Below are positions 49,701-61,700 of a stretch of DNA of 64,000 nucleotides, one piece after another; position 1 is the stretch's first letter; the number at the start of each line of letters is the position of its first letter. The translations under genes were made by a program, and so were the position numbers. This stretch comes from Lanius collurio (lineage: Eukaryota > Chordata > Aves > Passeriformes > Laniidae): the NCBI GenBank assembly GCA_020086605.1, contig JACBWW010000004.1, positions 10,027,073 to 10,091,072 on the forward strand, written 5' to 3'. Under the pieces are notes generated by a model. The model was given only the letters and a program-made list of their open reading frames with translations, made no database searches and was not told where the DNA came from.

Positions 49701-52700
49701 AGAAAGATCTGTGTTTTATCAGGAGTTAAGAGCTGAACAAACAAAAATAAATGCTTTTTTATACTTGTCAGCTGTATCTTAAAAGCAATTTTTTCCTGTG
49801 TTAAGAAGATGCAGTTGATAGACAAAATACAATATACAGCCTATATTAATAGACAAACCCTACTTTCAAATGTTGTGAGACTTTAACTTGACTAGAAAAG
49901 TTCATAAATTAATATTATTGTACCAATTCAGACTGAGGTGGTATATAAGATAAAGCTCAATATATTTGTTATTATTCATATAAATATACAGAGATCAAAA
50001 GAAGGAATTTTTCAAAGTCACCAGATGTTTCTAAGTCTCAACCTTCAGGTGATCAACTTGAGAAATCTTCTAATACGAGTCAGAATTTCATAAACTAGAT
50101 GTAGATGTTCTATGAACACAATTAATTTCCCTGAAAATATCTAACAAAAGGTACTGAATGAAAAAAGATCATCTGAATACAAAACTAATTTTTCCATGCC
50201 ATATCCAAAGATCCTCATAGAAAAAAAGAAACATCAACTACTGGAGTAACTGGTATCAGAGGAAATGGTGATTTTGTCTGAAGTATAAATATGTCTCTTT
50301 TTTCCATTGAAAAAAGTCTCACTATGTTAACTGCAACATAACTGATTAATGTTCTATGCAGGTTACAACTCTTTCCATAAATTTTCATCTCTGAACCATA
50401 CACAACTTCGTCTCCTCTTCAATTAGACAATAAAAATAAAACAAAGCAAAGACCTTGAATCCCATCTATTCCCAACTATTATTTTAATATAGTACCAAAC
50501 CCAAAGCTTGTTAGAGTTTATAAGGTAAGAAATAATACAGCAATTAAAACTATTTAGAATTAGTATTTTTAAAAGCCAATAAAACTAGTGTGTGTTTACT
50601 AAATTCAAACACTTTCCTATTTTCCTCCTTTTTATTCACAGAAGGCTGGCATCTTTATGCGGCGTCTGTGTAATAGAAGTAAAAGCTGTTAGTCATTTCA
50701 AATTGCTACTCTACTGTGTTACTGAAGAGTTTTTAAATATTAAGATAATCTGCCTCAATGAAATAAGCAAAAGTATTACCTCCAGCGACTCATCCTGTAA
50801 TAGCGTAACCAGTTCTTTATGTATTGAGTACACATCAGAATTTAAAAGCTTAGCAACCTAAAAAAGGACAGTGAGATGGCAAGGTGAAGCATTCTTTAGT
50901 TCTATGGCACACTACCACTTACTTACTTTACAGCAAGCATGAAGAGACCCAGAAAAAATTGTTTAATATCAGCCTCCTAAAGTTGTGTACTCTCCCACTG
51001 ATCACATTAAAAATATGCTTATATAAAGAACATCAGTCAAGAAACAGGTCTATTATCTATGACACATGCTTTTAGAATTAACTCTATTTCACATTTACCA
51101 AAAATGTTTAAGGCTGCACAGCCAGGCTAGAAATTTCCTAGAGGAATATTCAAATGTTGTAAATTAGAAGAGTTAAGAGTCAGCCTGCAATATAATTTAC
51201 AGAAGATAAATGTAAAAATTTTCATAGCCAGTGCTAGATTTTAGGCTTCCCCAACCTTCCTTCTGAAGTTTTCACTCTTCACTTCTTTGAGTTTTTGACT
51301 GTGACTTATGTGATTCATAAGTCTCATGTAAATTTTTAAAACACACTAGCAGTCCCTCTCCATGCTATGAAAAGGATTTTATAGCAAGCATAACACAAAC
51401 TTGAGAAATGAGATATTTTTTGCCACAAGGAATATTTAGATGATGTTTATTAATGTTTCTTTAAGCCATGTGAAAATAAGAGCTTACTTCCAATCAAGAT
51501 GAAGCTTTAATGAAATGACTACAACGACTTTTCTTTTTTGAAAAGTCATCTAGCCAACAGGGAATGCCATAAATTACTCATTTCTGTCGGTCTCATGGTT
51601 GCCTAGTTATGCTATTAAAATTAAACCAACAAGAACTAAATGTGCATTTTGACCAAGGTATAATTTTACAGGTTTTTTAAAAAGAGCTAAAATACTTTCC
51701 TTATATTCAGGCAGTACCTTAATGGTGTTATATAGCTGAACCAAAATATTATTTAAAATTAAATGCTGATTTTACAATTTCAACAATTACGCTGGTTTAT
51801 TATTCATTAAAACAAGGCGTCAACAGGTAATAAGAACTGGAATTCCATACATCTTTCTTACAATGGTGGAAATAAAGCCATTTTTTCCCCTTCTAGCCAT
51901 TTAAATATTTTCAGCAAACTGCTCTAATTTACCAATCTCCCCAGCAACAAAATGGTATCAAAGCTGAGTTCAAGGACTGAAACACAGGGATTCTCAGTAA
52001 GAGAACATGAAAACATCAAAGATTTCCCTACATTGATTTCTGTATATAGGAGTGTGTTTTTTAATTTCTGGAATTCACCCCACATATCTAATACTACCTA
52101 TGCATTTATACTTTTTTTTTTAATTTTATGAAAATAATAGGGTAGAACTTATATATGCTGAAAAGAAATATAAGAATACATATGCTGTTACATCTGCATA
52201 AATTTCCAAGTAGTTTCATATTAAATTGAGCATTTCATTTGGACTTGTTCCACATAAATATTCCTCATATTCCACACCAGCACACTACAATTCTGAAGGT
52301 TTTCAGGCACAAAAGGGCAAGTTCCTTTCTCCCATTTGTCTATCTTCTAATACCACTGAAAAATTTCAAATATTGTATTTACTGCATTTGTTTATGTTTG
52401 TGGTACTAGATCATTAAAAGTCTCTTTAAGCTTTTGCTCCTTACAGTCTGACCTAGCAGTGGTCTCCTGTAGCCCAATGTTACACTACTTAAATAAAACA
52501 TATGGGCTGTATACAGAGGTTGTAAGGAACTGAACACCCCTGACAAACTAAGGAAGTTTAATACATTTTCTCCAGTCTTTTTATTTTGGTTGAACAGTCA
52601 CATATGTAAGCTTGAAGAAGAAAACAAAATAAAATAAACCCATGTGAGCAGCAACAAAAAACCATTGTAGACTTACTTCAAAGAAGCTTATTGCCATGGT

Positions 52701-55700
52701 ATATCTGACAGGAACTTCGGGGTCATGACAAAGGCAGAAGAATATAGAATAAAGTTCTAAATTGAAGTTCTTTGGATCCACAAAAATAATCATGGCCTGT
52801 GGAAGGATAAAGTCCTTTTTCAACTACACACCTAAAGGATCACACCATCAGAGATTATGAGATGAACTTGAGAGATAACAGGTTGTTATTTTAAGGAGGA
52901 AGTGTGGAGGTTTTGTTGGCCTTGTTAAAATACAGGCACCAGACAAAATTCAGAGTTGAGAACTAAACTGAATTTACATATTTTCCAAACATGCTGTTGG
53001 CTTTTTTTTCTGAAGATAAGGTCTAAAACCATGATATATAAAGCATCAGTTTTATAAATATTGTTAATGTTTCTATACTCTGGCAAAACCTGTAACTGGA
53101 TACTTCAAAACCAAAGAACATTTTAGCAAGCAGCAAAGCAAGAATCTGACTTTCAACATGATTGTGTTTGTACATACCTTGGTTTTTTCCTCGAATAAAC
53201 CAACAGATGTCTACCTACATACAGTGTGCTTGCCTTTAAAAGGCAGAAGAATAAATAGTTGTCTACTGGCTCTTGGTGCAAACATGTTTTCATTGAATAC
53301 AAATGCAGAATGTCAAAATACAAAGTAGATTTACAGAAAAATGACTGGTATATTTAAAGACCTCACCAGAAATTGAAAAGCCTTTCTGTACTCAGGCAGG
53401 AATATGACTAAAACATTGATTTAAGCTTTCAGTTTCCATCTTCAACTCCCTAGAATGATGTGACACACACAGTGAGTGTGAAAGTGTAGATTCAAGTGGT
53501 TTGAAACTGGGGACTTTGTTTCACAGACATTTTCCCAAATCTTTTGCACTAAGAGTTTGGAGAAAATGCGTAGGAAAGAATAATATCAGTAAACTCTTAG
53601 AACACCATTTCCTCTGTCAAAATTTGCCAATAATTTTCTGAGGCTCTCCAAAGAGTAATATCTCTTGCTAACTCTTTCAGGCAACCTCACTAACTGAAAC
53701 TTTGCAGGAAAGAGTTAAAATCTAGCTAACAATGAACAATTTGGGAATAACTCTTCTATCACTCATGTATTCCTATTTAGTGAACTATATGCATTACACA
53801 AATTAATATTAAATCTTAAATTACTTACTGGAAAATTGTAAGCACAGTTCTTCCTCACTGAAATATACTTCCTTTCCTGTTCAAGTGTTTGCAGATGTAG
53901 TTGATTATCATTGTGCCCATTTTCCTGCTGTAAACCCAGTGTGGAAAGCTTCTTATAAAATTCCAAAAACCGCAAGTGCTGTTCAGGAGTAAAAATGCCT
54001 CAAAAAAAGAAAAAAAGAAAAACAAAAAACAAAACCAGACAAAACAACAAACTTTCCTCATTACAAATGCTACTAATAATGTACCCAAACAAATCTTATT
54101 TTAAAATCTATCAAATATCTTGATTTTATCCCTCCTTTCCCTCCCATCCCCTTGCATCTAGCAGACTATAATCATTACACACAAGTACTCAGAACCAACT
54201 GGAATGCAACTAGCAAGAAGAATTCAAAACTACAAGTGCATTAGTAATAAGAGAATAATCGATGAAAGGCTCAATTTTCTACTCTAGAGAGGGAGAAAGC
54301 TATCAGTGATTGGTACCAAGAAGGTTGAAACGAGTAATGATTTTTTTTCTTTTTGAAATTCCACTAGTATCATCAGGCTGAGTACAATTAATAACTGTGA
54401 CAAAGATTCAAGCTTTAAGTAGAGAAGTAACAGGTCAGTGGATCTTAAAGGTTTTCAAAATGTGCAGTCAGATGTGCTTCATTCCAGTATTCAAAATACT
54501 TAAGTACTAGCTGCTGAATTCATAAATAAGTCAAATAACAGTACAGAAAAGGGCTGAAGTGGTACTGATATTTAATAGTTGGAGAGGGAAAGGACAAGCC
54601 ATATTATTAGATAAGTCAGGTTACTTTCACATGTTTGAAAAAGCTGAAACAAAAAAGAAATTAAAAATCTACTACTAAATACCAACACCACCCTCCCTCC
54701 TTCCAAAAAACAGCAGTAGACAACAAGGCAAAAGGAAAACTTGTCAAACTGATTCAATTTCCTTCTAGTATGGGGTAACAGGACCTGTGAAACAAAAGAG
54801 GCAGTAAAGGTCACAACTTTCACAACAAGGGAACAGGAATGAGAGACTAAAAACTATAGTGGTGCTCCAAAACTGCTTGAAAAAACAACTAAGAGATAGC
54901 TACCCATGGACTACTGACAAAACAGGCAACTGCATAAAGAAAGTTCTATCCTAGTTGTGGTACTATTCAGTATTTTCATTGATTTCCTGGATGCTGGACA
55001 AGAGACTTTGCTTATTCAGTACTCTGAAAGCATCAATCAAGGACAGAGACTGATTATTCTTCAGAGACAGAGTTTAAAATGATCTTCAGTAACCAGACAT
55101 AAGGCCTTAACACTTTAGACTACTATTCCATTAGAATAGCAGTAAGGTACCATGCTTAGCCTGATCTGCATCACCTGCACAAGGCCAGGAAAGAGAAAGA
55201 CTAACTAGCTGCTAGATTTATTTTTATAAAAAAGCACTTTTTCCTACTGAAAAGTGTGAACAGCAATGTACCTGTCAAGACACATGAAGTAACCTTTTCA
55301 CTTTGTTCAACTGTCCTAAGACATAACAATTCCTCAGATAGAGTTCAGAGGTGAAAAAAAAGATCAGGAATTAGTCATTCAACCTAGAGAAAAGAAGACT
55401 GGAAAAACATGATAAATACAGGATGGACTGTCCTAACTCAGTTTTTGAAAATAATTGTTTGACACTGTGGAACAGCCATTTCAAGTAATTTGTAGTGAAG
55501 CAATGGTCACTTTGATAGTCTCTAACATAACCATGGAGGCTCATTTCAAAAAGCTCTAGGAAAGATCAAAGGTATTAAGAGCCACGGGGGAAATTATAAT
55601 GTAAAGCCATGATTCTGTGCTGCTCCTCCACAGGAAGGATATGGTGGGCAGAAAGAAAAGATGTGCTGTGCTCAAGTGAAAATTCAAGCACAAATTATGG

Positions 55701-58700
55701 GAAAAAAATTATGAGTTCAGATTCAGGCCCAGCTGCAGCTGGGGAATTCACATGCCATTAGGTCTCCTTACTCCCCTAAAGTTCCTTATGGGCCCCTGCA
55801 CTGTGTCTTAAAGGGAGATCATGCACAGAAACAAATATACAAAGTTAACATCATAATGTTTCCAAAGATTTCTAGTTTCAAAAATTCAGTCATCCAAATC
55901 ACAAGCTCCAGAACACCCAAATAAATCAGTCAAACCAATAAAGATAAAACACCATGTGTCTATCTTTGACCCTGTCTAAACAAAACAAAATCAAAACCAA
56001 ACAATAAACAGATGGCCACCCACCCTGAGAAGAAATTTCCAAAATCTAACTAACTACAATTTAATTTGATACACTCAAATCTGCATATTTTCCAAGGGGT
56101 TCAAATTCTCCAATCCTTCCTCATTTTTAAGATTTTAAAAAAGAAATTAAATCATACCATATAATCCATTACAGAGTTTCCCTAAATGGAAAGATAAAGA
56201 AACTAGGATAGATTCATCTGCTTTGAAGGATTTTTCACAGAACGATTTCACTAATGGGAGAACAGTTTGACTCCGATCATCTGAAAAACAAAAGAAATTT
56301 TTAGAGTTAGCCATTTGTCAACATTTTAAAAAGAGCACAGACTGAACTTCTGTCATAAATTAGGAAAAATTTCATTTAACAGTCTCAGGATTACTTCTGG
56401 CAGGCAGTCACTGAAAAGAGGTAGAGAGAATGATGAGCATGTTAATATAATATAGGTCCTAAATTTAATACCTTACCTGCACCAAGTCCATAGAGAGAGA
56501 AGGAATACTGCTACAATGAGATTTCCTACAATAGTAGGCACACAGGGAGATCAAGACTGAACATGACTGTGACAGTAAACAGAAAAATCTGGATGTGCTG
56601 CAAGTTGATTTTTTTAAACCTACTGAGAAGTGTTTCAAAATCTTTTGGTATACAACAAATTCAGAGGAACAAAAGAATTAAGGACACAGAAAAGAAATTA
56701 AATCATTTAGAAACTAAAGCACTCTGCTTCCTTATAAAATAAAGAAGCAAATGTTTAAAGAAATTTATATAGTTTGACTTATTTTAAATAAAATCACTGT
56801 ATAAAAATGTTTGAGTTTTAAACAGATTATGATTTTTTTTAATGGTAGAACAACAGCGAAATTCAGCAAATAATTTTGGCTGAACAAAGTTAGGTTGGTC
56901 TGAAGAAATATTTTAATATTATGCGAGAGAAACTCTACGATGCAATTTTGGGTCATCTACCTTCAAAAGTGTTCATTTTCTAGTTCAGCCATGGAAGCAC
57001 ACTCAATTTCTTGAAACTTATTCCTTACAAACCTGTAAGTAATCCCTGATTGCCTTCTCTAAGCTTTTTCAGTACCTCAAAGCAGTAGTTACAGCAGTAA
57101 GTGGGGGAGGAGGAGTGAAGACTGAAAGGTGCAAAGAGAGGCACAAACATGATGGCATCAATCCAAAGGCTCAGGAATTACAAAATTAACCTACTATCAT
57201 ACTTAATGATATAAACATACTTAATGATATAAACACTAACTGATATTTACGGTATTCTCCCTAAAACTACATTATTATTTTTTTCTTTTCCTTATCTACT
57301 TCTCTATATGGCTTAAATGCTACCATGTACTAGTAATTCATCACCAAGTTCCTGTACAGAATATTTTTGTTGACCTAACACTTTGTATTCTGTGTATTGA
57401 TAGCACTACATTAATTAATTAAATCTTAGCAACAAAATACTTCCACAATTTATATAGTAATTTTACTCATTCCATTTATGCACATTATATTAGAAACTTG
57501 GAATATGATAACTGATTTCATGGACAACCAGTTCACTCCCTTAAAACCTCCTGCATATCAAGCACTGCAAGACATGAAATAGAAGGAAACATAAAGGACA
57601 AAGCAATAAACAAAACAAAATCAGAAATGTCTGAATAATGCAGACAGAACAAAAAGCATTTAAATACAATCATAAGATGGACTAGAGCACTACAAACTGG
57701 GTTAGTAAGCCTAAATTAAATTCTTACCTGCATCAAACATATCAAGCAGATTCACTAAGGTCTCAAAAGCTGCCAGGCGTACACTGCTGCCCTCATCTCT
57801 TGCCAGTTCCACTAACTCAGGAAGCACCACAGTTTTTGTTAGTTCTGTCCTGAAATGTGAAGCAAGCAGTCAAAAGAAAACTTACAATGAAACAATACTG
57901 CCACTGCAAAACAGAATTCTTCATTGAAATATTCATTTAGATATTTTTGGGGAAGATTTTTTCATGTCTCTTTTATTTCTTCATTTACCTACTACTCATT
58001 TTTCCTCAATATGACACACTGGAATAGCTTCCATACTGAAAACACTGAATGTTCAATGTTTCTTATGAGATTAAATCATCTAAAGCATCGAGAAGGTATT
58101 AAGTAAAATCTTTAGAAAGAGAATGGTTTATTCAAATACATTAATGCTAAAAGTAAAAGTTGGTGAGGAAAGAATCAAAGAAAAATACACAGGAAAGACC
58201 ACTAATAGATAACAAAGTATTTAGCCCTATCAAACCCACCATTCTAAGGCTAGGTAAATTACCAGTAATACTGTCATTTGCCACTGCATAATACCTATAA
58301 TTTTTTAAAACTTTCAAATTCCAGATAGGATAAATTAAATTTAGTTCATTTTTAAGACATTAAACAGAATTAAGAAAATTTCCTTTCCAGTATGATTACT
58401 TATTAGTATAAGATATAGCCACCATTTAACCATTGAAAACAACATTTTTTTCATTCTTCTTTCACACTGCTTAGTATATGTTGAACTTAAACTGCATTTG
58501 GAGGAGTCAAGAAAATGACAGAAATGCACACTTTCAATTATTATTTTAACACCTGACTGTTCACAAAGCTATTCTAAATGTAAAATAAAACTACTGAAAG
58601 CAAAGTCACGCAGATTCATACTAACTGTGAGTGCTTCCTACAGACTACCACCAAAATAATTTTTGTAGCTGTAAGAAATATTCTCTAACTATAAGCATAT

Positions 58701-61700
58701 CCTAGGCAAGGGATACTTTACTCAGAATAACATATTTTTATTGTTTAAAAAAAAATTCTGTATTATGCATAACAAATCATTTTCAAAGCCAAATCTATAT
58801 GCTTACTTCTCAGATCTTGACTACAGCACAGGTTGACAGAGAATGTTAAAGGAATCCATGGAAATGGAGACAATATCTCAAATTTAAGACACAAAGATGG
58901 GACTGAGCAAATGAGATAGATCAGAACAGACAGCCTAAGAATGACCAAGAAAGAAAAGGGTAGGTGTACATTCTAAATAAAAACACAGAAATAGGGGGGA
59001 GGGGGAAAGAAATTAAAAAAAAAAATTGCAAATGTTTCTTTGGATTTCCAGTTTAGTGGCATCAAAAATCTTCAAACTCATATGATAGACAGAACCATCT
59101 CTCCCTTCAAAACACCATAGTTATGGAATAAAAACACCAGGCTACACCCTGGAGGTAAACAGGACCCTCTCCTTCTCACATCTTTAATCTCCCATTAAAC
59201 AGAATTCAGTTACCACTGTTGTGAAACATGAAGATACACAGTATCTTCACACACAGAGTAAAAATTAAACCAAGTTCAAACTATTCAGTAATTCAATTTA
59301 GTAAAATGCCTGTTAAATTCCCAGTTTTACAAATATCAACAGTACTGACAAATAGTACCTTTCTTCTCTTCAATCACAAGTTCTTTTATATTGAAAGACA
59401 TTCAATATGGAAAATGTTAGAATGATTTATCATGCTAGCCTACATTTCAATATAAAAAAGAGTAAGCACAAAAAAAAACCCCAGCAACTTTACTGTGATG
59501 AGTATAATATGATTTCAACATTATTCACATCCTCTAAACTTCTGCAAGACAAAGACCTTGCAAAAGAAGTGCCTAAAGCACATAGATAAAATTATTTTTG
59601 AGCCAACAAAGAGAATTTTTTCTAGGAATCTAGAAATTACTAACCTACATGACCTTACAAATAAAAAAAAAAGACAAATTAAGTACATAAGAGTAATGCT
59701 TAACTCTTGCTGTGAATTCCCTATATCTCTATATTCCCTAAGCACATTGCTTCAGGAATTTCTGGTGGTTTAGTTTTGGGGGGTTTTGTTGTTTTTTTAT
59801 TTGTTTTTTTAATAACTCAGAATCTAAACCACAATATAATTCTAAAAAAAAAAATAAAAAAAAACAAACAAAAAACCCACAAACAAGAAAACACAAAAAA
59901 CCAAACAACAACAAAAAAACCCCAAAGAACCAGAAATCATTCCACAGCTACAGGAAAGCATCCCTTCCACAAACACCTGTACTAACATAACACACTCAAC
60001 TGCATACTTAATGGATCTTTCCAACCACACTTCAGTTTCAGACTCATCTTTGAATTTGTTCATATATTAACAATTTTAAAAGCCAGATGGACACTCAAGA
60101 ACTAATCTCTCTCTACTGTCTAGCAGTGGGTAGGGAACATTACTTGATAAATTTTCCAGTCTGTAAAAGCAGACTTTTTTTACTCCTTGAGAAAATATCA
60201 GGTAGAAAGACCTTGAATTTTAAAATACTTGTTCACTCAGAGACCAATCCTGTGTGCCATTAATATTTTTTTGTATTAAAGTTCCAGAATTTTTCAATCC
60301 TATGTGTGAATACTGAAGGCCTTCAAGCTTTGAGTAAAAGTTGATACTGAGCTGAAATTTCCTCACAAAACCCATTTGGCATCCTTTCTCAGACATTGCA
60401 CAGGAATTATTAAAACTGCCAACACTTGTCAGAATTTTTTAAAAAGCTAAGTACCACCAATGGGTAATTGAAATGATTTCAAGAAGCTATGGATGAAGTA
60501 ATTATTTACAAAAAAAACTGCTGGGTTTATGTTTCAGCAATTTCACTATAAAAGAGAAAGAAAAATCTAAAACTGGAAAAGGGACAACTGCCAACAGCCA
60601 GTTCCTAAGAACACATCTGTGCACTCCAAATTCATTATTGAGTATGCATGAATTCAGCAATTTTAAAGGGAGTTTTTAAGTTACCATTTAAGAGAAACGT
60701 TTTGCATTTAAGATCAGTTAGGCAAATTGTACTCACCCTATTCCTCGAGCTACGTGTTCTAGCTGCCGACACATGCAAGTTCTAACTTCATATTCCACAT
60801 CCTGGCACAGTGATTTTACCAATGGAAGAACCTCTCTTTTAATACTAAAAATGGGAACATTTCTTATTAATATATAGAACAAGAATATATAAAATCCATT
60901 GAGTAGTACTGAACTTTACTCATATATTACTTGTTTGTCCCACATATTACTAACTTATCAAACATAGTAAATGATTTTTCTGATAATTAGCAATTAGAAA
61001 AGAATATTGTACATTGGATGCAAATATGTGCTACAAAGAAGCAGGAAAAACAATATTTACTGTCATTATCATTTGCTCATATTTCATCTAATATTTCTTA
61101 TAAACTACAATAATAGTGGGTAGGCTACTGTAGTAGTAGAATGCTGTCCTCATTTAATAACCATCTTCAGCACAATTTCTGAACGGCCACTGAAAGAATA
61201 CAAAGAATTACAGTAATGGAAATGCAAATCCCAATTAAATGTCTGCAATACCTCATTTTTGACATGCAGGTATCACCCAAGACATAATTAGGAAGAAAAG
61301 AGAAGAAGAATTTAAGATTAAAAGCTTGAATGCTGCCTTCAGGCAAGTAGACCAAGTATTCATGTAAATCAATGGCAGATACAAAATAAAAATTTTGATT
61401 CCTATTTAAGTAAAAACACACACTACAACTTGGCAGAAGCAGCCATTGTGTTTCCTTTCACTGCCCAAGATTCTGTCATAAGCATTCATAAAACATCTCT
61501 ATAAAAATTCTTATGTTATTGCAAAACTCAAGATAAATAATATGTAGACAGAGACAAGCAAATTTTCAAGCCAGCTTGCACAGCCTCCATCCATTCCAGT
61601 GAAAATTAATTTTTTAATTAATTTTTCTTACAGGAAAATTTAGCCTCAAGTTTCAAAAGTTGTACAGTCTTGGAAGCTTGGCATTTTAGAATACTCTAAA

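Noticed and set aside
59776..60063. Lys/Asn/Thr-rich and Phe/Val-rich open frames
   Set aside because: Translations of an A-rich low-complexity tract, read in either direction.
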